Shown here one piece after another: positions 1 through 8,059 of a stretch of 37,952 bases of DNA. The notes beneath the pieces are model-generated. The model was not told where the DNA came from and made no database searches. It saw only the letters and a program-made list of their open reading frames with translations. The translations under genes and the position numbers were made by a program. This stretch comes from Prevotella sp. (GTDB lineage: Bacteria; Bacteroidota; Bacteroidia; Bacteroidales; Bacteroidaceae), in contig JAGBQP010000005.1 in NCBI GenBank assembly GCA_017632825.1, positions 1 to 37,952 on the forward strand. The letters are read 5' to 3'. How positions within the stretch are numbered: the first letter of the stretch is position 1; each line of letters opens with the position of its first letter.

Positions 1-2
1 CT

Positions 3-2717
3 GTCTTTGCTATTGCAAAGAAAAACCATCATCGTAACATCCGTTTTCTCGTCAATGGCATAGCACTTGACTCTACCGAATACTGTAAAGCCACCTATAT
101 CAATGGAATGCGACTGTACTCATTACGCGACAAGCGATGGGGTGAAGCCGCAGAGCTGCTAATTCAGGTGGTGGCGCTGCCAGATCGCGAGGGCGCAGTC
201 TGGCTGTTTAACGATTGCTCCTTTGCCAGTCCTGCCCGCTTCGAGGTTCGCATCTGTGCTATAGCTAACCCTAAGATGCAACGCAACGGCGATATAGGTG
301 CCGACAAGCCTGGCGTCTTCGAGGCTGCTATCGGCGAGCCCAACCTCGTGATGCACGAATGGCAGGGTGGGGGTAAAACGTGGTTTGTTATTGACAACAT
401 CAATCAAATGGGTCGTTACAGCGACGAAGAGGCTCATGCTCTGTTCATGAATGCCGTCGAGCACAACCGCCAGGTGGCTAATCGCATAGAGTTCAAGACA
501 CCCAACCCCTACATCAACGCCCTTGCTCCCGCATTGGCATTTGCAGCCGATGGTGATTGGGATGGGCAGACTTGGCTACATGGTTGCATAGGTTGGCGTA
601 TGCCTTTGGCGGGTTGGCGTGCAGCCTATGTTGGTGATGTGCTTGGGTGGCATGACCGTCAGCGTAGTCACTTTGATGCTTACGCCAAGAGCCAAGTTGT
701 TGATGTTGAACCCATTTTCTCGCACCCCTCGCAAGATAGCACCATGAATATGGCCCGTGCTGAAAAACGATGGGGCACGCAGATGTACTCAAATGGCTAC
801 ATCTGCCGCAACCCTGAGCGCAATGATCAAATGCACCACTACGACATGAACCTCAACTACATAGATGAGCTGCTTTGGCACTTTCAGTATGATGCCGATA
901 CGGCTTATATGCGTCGTATGTGGCCTGTCATTACACGCCATTTAGCGTGGGAAAAACGCAATTTCGACCCTGACGGAGACCATCTCTACGATGCCTATTG
1001 CTGCATTTGGGCCAGCGATGCACTATACTATAGTGGTGGCGCTGTTACCCACTCGTCGGCATATAACTATCGTGGTAATCGTTTGGCTGCTCGAATTGCC
1101 GAATTGATTGGTGAAGATGGCACACCATATACGCTAGAGGCTGATGCCATTCTCGAGGCTATGAATCACAGACTCTGGATGGACAAATGTGGAGTGTGGG
1201 CTGAATATCAGGATGCAATGGGACTTCAACGCTTGCACGAAAGTCCTGCCGTATGGAGTATCTATACCCCGATTGACTGTGGATCCTCTAATTCCGAACA
1301 GGCTTATAGGGCTACCAGTTGGTTGACATCGCATATTCCTCACATACCAGTTGCAGACACCGACTATTATACCATCTCCACCAGTAACTGGATGCCCTAT
1401 TCGTGGAGCATCAACAACGTTGCAGCAGCAGAGACGATGCATACAGCACTGGCATTCTTTGAGGCAGGCAACACCATCAGTGGTTACAACCTTCTTATGG
1501 GCAACATCCTCGATCAGATGTATTACGGCCAAAGTCCTGCCAACTTCGGACAGATTAGTCAATACGATGCAGCCCGTGGTGAATGCTATCGCGACTTCGG
1601 CGACTGTATCGGCATTTCCTCGCGTACACTCCTGCAAGGCCTCTTCGGCATAGTTCCGCAGGCTCTCGACGGACGTTGTATTATCCGTCCTGCATTTCCC
1701 GCAAGTTGGGATAGTGTCAGTGTCAAGACACCATACCTATCTTATATATATACGCGTAGAGGTGGGGTGGAACGCTACGAGATTACTCAGAATTTCCACC
1801 AGCCACTGCAGATTGTACTCCGTCAGAACACGGGATTCGGTACTTATCGCGATATCCAAGGCACCCGCCAACTCCACCAGATCATTGAGGTCTTAACTCC
1901 CCCTAATGAAATCGATGATGAGTCTATCGCTTCTTCCGTCACTACCCAAAACATACCATTAGGTCTTGAACAACCCTTTTCTGACGCTCAGTGCCGTCCA
2001 CTTGCCATTGACAGTTATTTCAATGCCAACTTAACTGACATTTTCAAGAATCGCTATCTCTCACCGCGTCCGCCAGTCACTACGCTTCAGATTCCTTTGC
2101 AAGGCATTGGCGAGTGGTGTCACCCACAGTACTGTGCCGCCATCGATGACAGTGTTTTTCGCAGTTTTCTTGTTAATGACGAAATCACGCTTGCTGGCTT
2201 CCCCTTTCGCACACCACGATTTGGACCCAACATCATCTATACTTCACTTTGGGACAATTATCCCGATGCTGTCACCATGCCTATCACAGGTAGCGCTTCG
2301 GTTGCCCATCTGTTGATGGCAGGCTCAACTAACCATATGCAGAGTCGTATAGACAACGGACTTGTTATCGTAACCTATACAGATCAGACCTCCGACACGC
2401 TACGGCTTCGCAACCCTGACAATTGGTGCCCCATTGAACAAGATTACTATATCGATGGTAAAGCTTTTCGCACTTCAGCACCAATGACTCCTTTGCGGGT
2501 GTGCCTTGGCCAAACTGCAGCTGACGGTGGACCCCTTGTCAGCCGTGAGCTTGGCAGAGAACTCAACATAAAGGGTGTCTATGGCCGTGAGATTCCCGGT
2601 GGCGCTGCCCAGATTCTCTCAATGCCGCTGAATTCGCGGAAACGGTTACGTAGCCTCACTCTGCGTACTCTATCCAACGATGTTGTCATTGGCCTTATGG
2701 CTGTTACACTGCAATAG
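3..2717 (+). CDS. Six-hairpin glycosidase-like protein (DUF4450-like), 5' end outside the window
   Basis: The frame is open from base 3 with no stop, so the gene begins upstream of the window and the internal ATG at 108 is not its start; about 904 residues are visible. The middle part is rich in Trp, Tyr and His and in helix-turn patterns typical of (alpha/alpha)6-barrel glycosidases, for example the stretch around LLWHFQYDADTAYMRRMWP. The C-terminal part looks like beta-sandwich. From memory this resembles Bacteroidota proteins labelled DUF4450, which are often encoded beside plant-polysaccharide enzymes. The substrate and catalytic acids cannot be assigned from this sequence. It was probably exported, but any signal peptide lies outside the window. 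It ends at a TAG, followed 41 bp later by a strong palindrome. No neighbouring SusC/D pair is visible. Confidence 0.7.
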   Translation, partial: VFAIAKKNHHRNIRFLVNGIALDSTEYCKATYINGMRLYSLRDKRWGEAAELLIQVVALPDREGAVWLFNDCSFASPARFEVRICAIANPKMQRNGDIGADKPGVFEAAIGEPNLVMHEWQGGGKTWFVIDNINQMGRYSDEEAHALFMNAVEHNRQVANRIEFKTPNPYINALAPALAFAADGDWDGQTWLHGCIGWRMPLAGWRAAYVGDVLGWHDRQRSHFDAYAKSQVVDVEPIFSHPSQDSTMNMARAEKRWGTQMYSNGYICRNPERNDQMHHYDMNLNYIDELLWHFQYDADTAYMRRMWPVITRHLAWEKRNFDPDGDHLYDAYCCIWASDALYYSGGAVTHSSAYNYRGNRLAARIAELIGEDGTPYTLEADAILEAMNHRLWMDKCGVWAEYQDAMGLQRLHESPAVWSIYTPIDCGSSNSEQAYRATSWLTSHIPHIPVADTDYYTISTSNWMPYSWSINNVAAAETMHTALAFFEAGNTISGYNLLMGNILDQMYYGQSPANFGQISQYDAARGECYRDFGDCIGISSRTLLQGLFGIVPQALDGRCIIRPAFPASWDSVSVKTPYLSYIYTRRGGVERYEITQNFHQPLQIVLRQNTGFGTYRDIQGTRQLHQIIEVLTPPNEIDDESIASSVTTQNIPLGLEQPFSDAQCRPLAIDSYFNANLTDIFKNRYLSPRPPVTTLQIPLQGIGEWCHPQYCAAIDDSVFRSFLVNDEITLAGFPFRTPRFGPNIIYTSLWDNYPDAVTMPITGSASVAHLLMAGSTNHMQSRIDNGLVIVTYTDQTSDTLRLRNPDNWCPIEQDYYIDGKAFRTSAPMTPLRVCLGQTAADGGPLVSRELGRELNIKGVYGREIPGGAAQILSMPLNSRKRLRSLTLRTLSNDVVIGLMAVTLQ

Positions 2718-2758
2718 ATACGAAAGTAAGGGTCATGCGTCATGTTGGATGAAAGTTT

Positions 2759-2822
2759 ACGAGTTTTGAAAAATACTCATGGAGTTTTGCGCAAAACTCC
2801 ATGAGTATTTTTCAAAACTCGT
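2759..2822. repeat. Perfect 64-bp palindrome between convergent genes
   Basis: The two 32-bp arms are exact reverse complements meeting at 2790/2791 with no loop bases. On the right the repeat unit continues imperfectly to about 2833 (GTGCAGTATTTTT). The arms contain the unit GAGTTTTGAAAAATACTC, which also occurs at 17543-17635. It lies 41 bp after the stop of the glycosidase-like gene (+) and 85 bp before the stop of the HD-domain gene (-). A bidirectional transcription terminator is therefore a natural role. Its symmetry and recurrence also fit a dispersed palindromic element. Confidence 0.9.
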
Positions 2823-2907
2823 GCAGTATTTTTATTTGTCGATTTACTATGACGTATTATTGAATAATAAATTCCTTAAACCAGGTGAAACCTGTGGTAA
2901 AAGCAAT

Positions 2908-3531
2908 TTATTTGTTGGGATAAAGACGCTCGAAATGCTGGCGGAGTAGCTGGGGCTGAGCGATGATATTTCGTAGGTCGTTGAGACGACGTTCGTTAGG
3001 AGATCCGGGAATCCAGAGACGGATGTAGCCGTTAACAGAGTATTTCTCGACCATGTGTTGGCGGAAACGTTGCCACTGCTGTTCGTAATCGAGCTCGGGG
3101 TAGTTGGACAGGCCATAATCGATGGCACGGCGGAAGATGGTATCAACGTCAATGTCACGGTCGGCCTCTGCTATAATCTTACCATAGAGGCTGCGTGGAG
3201 CGTGACTGGCAGAGGCTCGATGGTCTTCTACAGCCTCGCGCATAATCTTTATCTGTTCTATTGAAAACCAGCGCTTCAGACGAGCATCGGCAGCCAGAAG
3301 TTTGCCGCCCGTTATATGGTGGATGGCGCGAGGACCTGATAGACCCAAATCATGGTAAGCGGCTATGCAATAGACCATGTTGATGTCAGCACCAGTAATT
3401 CGCACTAAGTCAAGCGAATTGCGGATGACGCGGGTGACGTGTTCCAAGTTGTGAGCGCGGTCGAAGGCAGCGTATTGTGGCAGTATCTGGGTTTCTATGA
3501 ATTCAACAAGATCGAGGCTGGGTGGTGTCAT
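2908..3531 (-). CDS. HD-domain phosphohydrolase-like protein
   Basis: The 207-aa protein carries the HD-superfamily metal signature in order: H27 and H31 (HNLEH), H60-D61 (YHDLG), an acidic/His pair near residues 102-104 (EDH) and D124/D126 (EADRD). Such enzymes hydrolyse phosphomonoesters or phosphodiesters of nucleotides using divalent metals. The substrate cannot be told from sequence. There is no signal peptide or membrane segment, so it is probably cytoplasmic. It is the last gene of a minus-strand operon, 40 nt after menA, and is followed by the 64-bp palindrome. A link to menaquinone biosynthesis is only positional. Confidence 0.8.
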   Translation of the reverse strand: MTPPSLDLVEFIETQILPQYAAFDRAHNLEHVTRVIRNSLDLVRITGADINMVYCIAAYHDLGLSGPRAIHHITGGKLLAADARLKRWFSIEQIKIMREAVEDHRASASHAPRSLYGKIIAEADRDIDVDTIFRRAIDYGLSNYPELDYEQQWQRFRQHMVEKYSVNGYIRLWIPGSPNERRLNDLRNIIAQPQLLRQHFERLYPNK

Positions 3532-3571
3532 GGGCAGGAGCTAATTAATAATAGAAGATGCAATGGTTATG

Positions 3572-4483
3572 TCAGAGCAGTAGAAGACCGGCAACGACAG
3601 TGAGACCGTAAATGAAGATGTTACGGGCAGTCTGACCGAGACAGAGGTTGAGTTGGCGACCGTGATCAATGTGCTTGATGCGAAGCCATGTAGTAATATG
3701 GAACACAAGGTAGATAATAGGCAACAGCGTTGCCAACGGATGACCAGCAATCCATGCGGTAACACCCAATAGGCAGGCTACTATTCCAACACCAAGGTAG
3801 GTGGCCAGACTGTTGTTATCGCCCATTTTGACGACGAGTGTCATCTTGCCTGACTGGCGGTCGGTGTCACGGTCGCGGAAATTATTGACGAGTAGCAGAG
3901 CGTCTATGACAAGGCCGCACGCAACGGACATGAGGAATACAGACCACGTACAAGTGTGCAGTTGTATATAATAGGTAATACAGACGGGGATGACGCCGAA
4001 GAAAAGTAACACTAAAATGTCACCCATGCCGAGGTAGCTTAGATGGGTGGTGTAGAGGAAGCAGAAGATAATGCAAACAATGCCAATAAGTACCATCTCA
4101 AGCCCGCCAAACCATACAAGAGGTAAGCCGACGATAGCTGCCAGACAGGTGGTGAGTGCGATGGCACGCTTCATGCTGTCGAGTGTCACCCAACCCTGGG
4201 CACAGGCACGTGGCGGACCGAGACGTGTCTCGCGGTCGTCGGTACCTTTGACGAAATCGAAGAAGTCGTTGATGAGGTTTGCATCTATTTGCATGATAAA
4301 AGCGAAAAGAAAACACAATACCAGTGCTGACCACTTGAACGGGGCGCCTACATAATACTGTTGGGCATCTACCCATGCCCATGCGCCACCTATCATGACG
4401 GGCACGGCTGCGCCGGTAAGCGTCTTGGGACGGGTGGCAAGAAGCCACGCCTTAAAAGAATTGGTCTTTACTTCATCTACCAT
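3572..4483 (-). CDS. menA: 1,4-dihydroxy-2-naphthoate polyprenyltransferase MenA
   Basis: This 303-aa, multi-pass UbiA-superfamily membrane protein attaches the polyprenyl chain to 1,4-dihydroxy-2-naphthoate in menaquinone synthesis. The first Asp-rich motif is NDFFDFVKG at residues 72-80, followed by TDD and the RLGP segment. The second is NNFRDRDTD at 200-208 followed by SGKMTLV, a combination characteristic of MenA rather than UbiA. About eight hydrophobic segments are visible. It lies 37 nt downstream of the porin gene and 40 nt upstream of the HD gene in one minus-strand operon. No other men genes are in the window. Confidence 0.93.
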   Translation of the reverse strand: MVDEVKTNSFKAWLLATRPKTLTGAAVPVMIGGAWAWVDAQQYYVGAPFKWSALVLCFLFAFIMQIDANLINDFFDFVKGTDDRETRLGPPRACAQGWVTLDSMKRAIALTTCLAAIVGLPLVWFGGLEMVLIGIVCIIFCFLYTTHLSYLGMGDILVLLFFGVIPVCITYYIQLHTCTWSVFLMSVACGLVIDALLLVNNFRDRDTDRQSGKMTLVVKMGDNNSLATYLGVGIVACLLGVTAWIAGHPLATLLPIIYLVFHITTWLRIKHIDHGRQLNLCLGQTARNIFIYGLTVVAGLLLL

Positions 4484-4520
4484 ATTCGTGTTGCTTCCTT
4501 ATTATTACTACTTACACACG

Positions 4521-6635
4521 TTAATTGAAGAAATTCCATGAGATGCCAAAGCGTAGGATGGATCCATCGGTAGGATAGTGTGGGGTTGTGAACGCCTTAC
4601 GGTTAGCACTGCCATTGACAACATTGGCCATCATGATAAAGAAACGGGCGTGCTTAAGATGCATGTTTGCATAGACGTTGACAAATGGATATTCACCTAA
4701 CTCCACGCGGCTCTCGGTGTTCTGTTGAACAGCAAATTGGTTGAGCATTGGGCAGAAGTCGGGAGCGGCATATTTTGTGAAGTAGGTACAATCGGCACCC
4801 AGATCAACGGTAAGAACGCCAGCCACGAGGAAATGGAGATATATATTAGTGTAAAGATTTAATGACGGCAAGGGCAGGACGTCTTTGTCACTTGTGTTCT
4901 GATAGGTAATGACGTTTTCCCACTGAAGTGGTCCAAAGGCAAAGTTCTGCTGCAATTGGGCTGTGAGCAGACTGATGTTTCCCTCCTTCTGATAAACACT
5001 TGCCGATAGGTTGGAGATAGCATCGAGGCTGTGGTCGTAACTCATGCCGTAGTACGTGTAGTTTTGTATCTCCTCGATGGCTACGCGCAGTTGAGTTCGC
5101 GTTTTACGGTAACTGAAGCGGCCCTCTATGCGTGTGCGAATTTCTTTCTCAAGATTGCTGTTGTCCCACCAGAAATTATGGGCGTGGTAATGCCGCTGAT
5201 AGAATATCGGATGCAGGCGATGGACATAGGCTTTGGTGGCTAACTGCATGGTGTCGCCTAGGAAACGAAAGTTCAGGTCTGCATCGAAATCAGCTTTCAG
5301 CTGTCCTGCGTCCTCACCAGCTAGCCATAGTTCGGCAGTGGCGTTGTAGTGTAGCATTGTACCCTCAGTCTTCGACAATTTACCGCCTATGCTGACGTTG
5401 TGCTCTGTCCATTTCTGAGTGAATGGTGTCTGCTTTTGATGTAAGACAGCTGCTTGTGATAGTAATGTGTCGGGCAGCTGGAAGCGGCGCAATTCATGGG
5501 CTATAAAAGCTTTCAGACCAGCTTTTGCATATTTATTGAAGCCTTCGACTAGTGCAAGTGCAAAAGTGTTTTTTAGACGAAAGTAACGTGTGTTGTCACG
5601 TATGCTGTCATTAGCCAGGTAGGTCTGAGCGTAATAATTGTTGGGTGTTTGATAGGCTATATAGCTGCGACGGTGGTTGTCGAGTTCCAGCGTGTGGATA
5701 AAGCTGGTAACAGGCACAAAATGATGAGACGGCACACTATCGGTCTTGCTTTTGCTGGTTGCTGTGTCAGCGGGTAGCTCGCGGTAGAACCCCAAATTGT
5801 AGCGGTGGCTGAGAAATACATGTTCATTGTCGTTGCGGTTCCAGTTGGACATAAGTATGGTGGGCACCTCGTTCTCGGTGTAGCTCTCACTGAAGCGCTC
5901 AGGGTGGACAATGTAGTCATCACGAGTGATACCTCCGTTTTCAGCTGCTTTCTGATGACGCTTGGTGAGCAGCAGGTGCAGTTGATAACGGTCGCCTATG
6001 TAGGACGTGAAAAAAGTGGCGTTGAAGTGTGATGTACTCTGGTTGCTAAAGTATCCACGAGCGTAGGCGTAGTTAAGGTCAATACCGCCCCCCAACTGTT
6101 TGTTAGCGTTGACAGCAAACAAAGCATCAAGACGGTCCTCACCGTTGGTCTTATCACCACAACTGTAGTAACTCATATTGGTGATAGGCGACAGCGTGTT
6201 AGTGAAGTGAAACTCGTCAGGCTCACAGTTCACATAGCTATATGGCTGAGTGAAGATGAATTGTCCTTTGGACTGGCGGTCTATGAAAATGCGATTTTGG
6301 CGAGCGGTGTAGTTGTTGCCTGTTGTATTATATTCCCCGTGCAGACCCTCATTGAATGCTGTGCGCATGAAAAGGTGTGGCATCGTATCTGGAACGGTTG
6401 GTCGAATATCACCGAAGTGGCGGTCAATGGTCCATACGCGCAACCCCTTAGGTATGGGTTTCGTGGTTGAAGTGTCGGTACTGTTTGGGTTGAAGTTCTG
6501 ACTACGCTCGCTGACCGAGCTGTTTGGAGAGACATCGGTAAGGCGCTCGTTGAAACGAGTGGATTCTATCTGAGCCGATACAGTAGCAGAAACCGCCAGA
6601 AAGCAAATTAATAAGAGTTTGAACGGATGTTTCAT
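4521..6635 (-). CDS. Putative outer-membrane porin (Porin_10-like)
   Basis: The 704-aa protein begins with a clear Sec signal peptide (about residues 1-21, cleaved near VSAQ). It then shows a long series of alternating polar and aromatic strands and ends in an aromatic beta-strand (GISWNFFN), as expected for a Bam-inserted beta-barrel. Length and composition match the Bacteroidota putative-porin family (PF14121-like, recalled from memory). The transported substrate is unknown. Its start lies 3 nt after the stop of the 64-aa membrane protein gene, indicating cotranscription and probable coupling with it. Confidence 0.82.
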   Translation of the reverse strand: MKHPFKLLLICFLAVSATVSAQIESTRFNERLTDVSPNSSVSERSQNFNPNSTDTSTTKPIPKGLRVWTIDRHFGDIRPTVPDTMPHLFMRTAFNEGLHGEYNTTGNNYTARQNRIFIDRQSKGQFIFTQPYSYVNCEPDEFHFTNTLSPITNMSYYSCGDKTNGEDRLDALFAVNANKQLGGGIDLNYAYARGYFSNQSTSHFNATFFTSYIGDRYQLHLLLTKRHQKAAENGGITRDDYIVHPERFSESYTENEVPTILMSNWNRNDNEHVFLSHRYNLGFYRELPADTATSKSKTDSVPSHHFVPVTSFIHTLELDNHRRSYIAYQTPNNYYAQTYLANDSIRDNTRYFRLKNTFALALVEGFNKYAKAGLKAFIAHELRRFQLPDTLLSQAAVLHQKQTPFTQKWTEHNVSIGGKLSKTEGTMLHYNATAELWLAGEDAGQLKADFDADLNFRFLGDTMQLATKAYVHRLHPIFYQRHYHAHNFWWDNSNLEKEIRTRIEGRFSYRKTRTQLRVAIEEIQNYTYYGMSYDHSLDAISNLSASVYQKEGNISLLTAQLQQNFAFGPLQWENVITYQNTSDKDVLPLPSLNLYTNIYLHFLVAGVLTVDLGADCTYFTKYAAPDFCPMLNQFAVQQNTESRVELGEYPFVNVYANMHLKHARFFIMMANVVNGSANRKAFTTPHYPTDGSILRFGISWNFFN

Positions 6636-6638
6636 GTA

Positions 6639-6833
6639 TCAGAATTTCACAAGTCTTAATGTGACCTCTGCAAACTTCAGAATGCAGGAGGCTATAAGCA
6701 AATATGTGCCGACATCGCGACTCCATTTGAAATAGAGTAACATGCCGATAAGAGCTGACAGGATGAACAGCGTGTTGAGTACTTGACGTAGCATGAAGAA
6801 ACGTCCGTGCTCTTCTCCTATACGATCCATCAT
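6639..6833 (-). CDS. Small membrane protein of unknown function (64 aa)
   Basis: I do not recognise a named family. The sequence starts with a short charged N-terminus (MMDRIGEEHG), then two hydrophobic segments at about residues 18-33 and 41-57, suggesting a two-helix inner-membrane protein. Its ATG overlaps the TGA of the upstream DUF4468 gene (ATGA, 6830-6833). Its stop lies 3 nt before the porin start, so it is embedded in the operon and likely translationally coupled on both sides. This position is the main evidence that it is real. Confidence 0.75.
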   Translation of the reverse strand: MMDRIGEEHGRFFMLRQVLNTLFILSALIGMLLYFKWSRDVGTYLLIASCILKFAEVTLRLVKF

Positions 6834-7438
6834 TTTAGCAGGCTTTCCAATTTGTTGAACAGGTAGTCTTTGCGGTCAATGGTCTTTCTACGGAACTTGC
6901 CGCTGACACGAGATAGTTTGTTCTGTTTCTTGTTCAGCCCCCATTTGTCCGTAATCCATTCTTCTGCCTTGTAATTCATGGGTGAACGGTCTTCCTCGTA
7001 GAGATAAAAAATGTTGGTGATGGTAATTTCGGCGCGACCGTCAAAACAATCAACAGCAAGCGTATAGAAAAGTCTGGTTCGGTCGAGGACGAGGGCTGTT
7101 GACTTGAACACCAGCCATTCTTGATATGTACCTATGAGCTGGCGCTCCTCAGGGTTGTTCACTGTTACACGGCTTTGCTCAGATTGGTTGGGCTCTTTGG
7201 TCATTTTCTGCAGATATGCCTCGGCGATATCATAAATCTGAGAAGCACTCTTACCCGCAGCCTGAATAGTCTTTCTAAATACCACTTTACCATTCTCTTC
7301 CGGGACGGCTCCTACCAGATACTTGGCATCAGGATTTTCCTTTATTTCACTTGCCTCGGGCATTTCCCAAGTATTCTGCGCAACTGCAAAAAGAGGTAAG
7401 CAGAGCGCTGCTGCTAATATGATTTTTTTCATTGTCAT
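6830..7438 (-). CDS. DUF4468-type secreted protein
   Basis: The 202-aa protein has a signal peptide (MTMKKIILAAALCLPLFAVAQ, cut after about residue 20). It resembles the DUF4468 family of Bacteroidota, recalled as a small alpha/beta domain of unknown role: N-terminal strands, a helix near SASQIYDIAEAYLQKM, then strands around residues 106-150. Two starts six nucleotides apart (Met1 or Met3) are equally plausible. It is the first gene of the minus-strand operon that continues into the 64-aa membrane protein, porin, menA and the HD protein. A promoter-like TAATTTTG lies upstream on the minus strand. Function unknown; periplasmic location inferred. Confidence 0.8.
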   Translation of the reverse strand: MTMKKIILAAALCLPLFAVAQNTWEMPEASEIKENPDAKYLVGAVPEENGKVVFRKTIQAAGKSASQIYDIAEAYLQKMTKEPNQSEQSRVTVNNPEERQLIGTYQEWLVFKSTALVLDRTRLFYTLAVDCFDGRAEITITNIFYLYEEDRSPMNYKAEEWITDKWGLNKKQNKLSRVSGKFRRKTIDRKDYLFNKLESLLK

Positions 7439-7463
7439 GATATTTTTTCGTTGATTTGTCGTG

Positions 7464-7471
7464 CAAAATTA
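7464..7471 (-). promoter_or_regulatory. Probable -7 box (TAATTTTG) for the DUF4468-porin-menA operon
   Basis: On the minus strand TAATTTTG matches the Bacteroidota -7 consensus TAnnTTTG, 25 bp upstream of the DUF4468 start codon. A TTTG lies 23 bp further upstream, slightly beyond the usual spacing, so the -33 box is uncertain. Confidence 0.5.
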
Positions 7472-7532
7472 CGAATAATCTTTGGGAAAAGCTGCAAATA
7501 TTACGTTATTTTATGAAAAAAAGCCGAAAATA

Positions 7533-7564
7533 TTTGGAATATGTCAAAATTTTCCGTATATTTG
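7533..7564 (+). promoter_or_regulatory. Bacteroidota sigma-ABfr promoter for the AraC-type gene
   Basis: TTTG at 7533-7536 and TATATTTG at 7557-7564 are separated by 20 bp, an exact fit to the TTTG / TAnnTTTG consensus. The start codon follows about 39 bp downstream at 7604. Confidence 0.8.
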
Positions 7565-7603
7565 CCACGGAAAACGAAAAACAACATCTAGTAATTACTT
7601 GGT

Positions 7604-8050
7604 ATGGCTAAGTACAATATTACAGAAAAAAAAGAAAAGGAGGCGGTATACCGTAGCCTTGTGAGTCCTGGTCTGATGGACGAATTAAAGGAGAAAATCC
7701 TAAACATTATCGTCATGCAGAAGAAGTATAAGGACAAAAATTATTCAGCAAAACGGCTTGCTGAAGATTTGGGTACAAATACACGTTATATTTCTGCCGT
7801 AGTAAACGTGCGTTTCCACATGAACTACACATCCTTCATTAACAAATACCGCATTGAGGAGGCTATGTCAATACTGGTTGACAAACGCTATCAAGAATTG
7901 CGTATGGAGGAAGTTAGTGATATGGTGGGTTTTGCCAACCGACAGTCATTCTATGCTTCTTTCTACAAATTGATGAACATGACGCCGCGTGAGTATCGTC
8001 TTCAGCATTTGGCGCAGCATCCCTCACAGAAAGCAAAGAAAAAGAGCTGA
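7604..8050 (+). CDS. AraC-family HTH regulator without a sensor domain
   Basis: The 148-aa protein is essentially one AraC/XylS DNA-binding domain. The first helix-turn-helix is near residues 47-69 (SAKRLAEDLGTNTRYIS). The second is near 100-131, ending with the family signature FYKLMNMTPREYR. There is no N-terminal effector-binding domain, only about 30 residues of leader, so ligand sensing must occur elsewhere or not at all. Dipeptidyl peptidase III follows after 9 nt and the two genes are probably cotranscribed from the promoter at 7533-7564. Targets are unknown. Confidence 0.88.
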   Translation: MAKYNITEKKEKEAVYRSLVSPGLMDELKEKILNIIVMQKKYKDKNYSAKRLAEDLGTNTRYISAVVNVRFHMNYTSFINKYRIEEAMSILVDKRYQELRMEEVSDMVGFANRQSFYASFYKLMNMTPREYRLQHLAQHPSQKAKKKS

Positions 8051-8059
8051 TATCTCAGA

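Noticed and set aside
1134..1637. 167-codon open frame opposite the glycosidase-like gene
   Set aside because: No family resemblance and no promoter or coupled neighbour; it mirrors the coding pattern of the real gene on the other strand.
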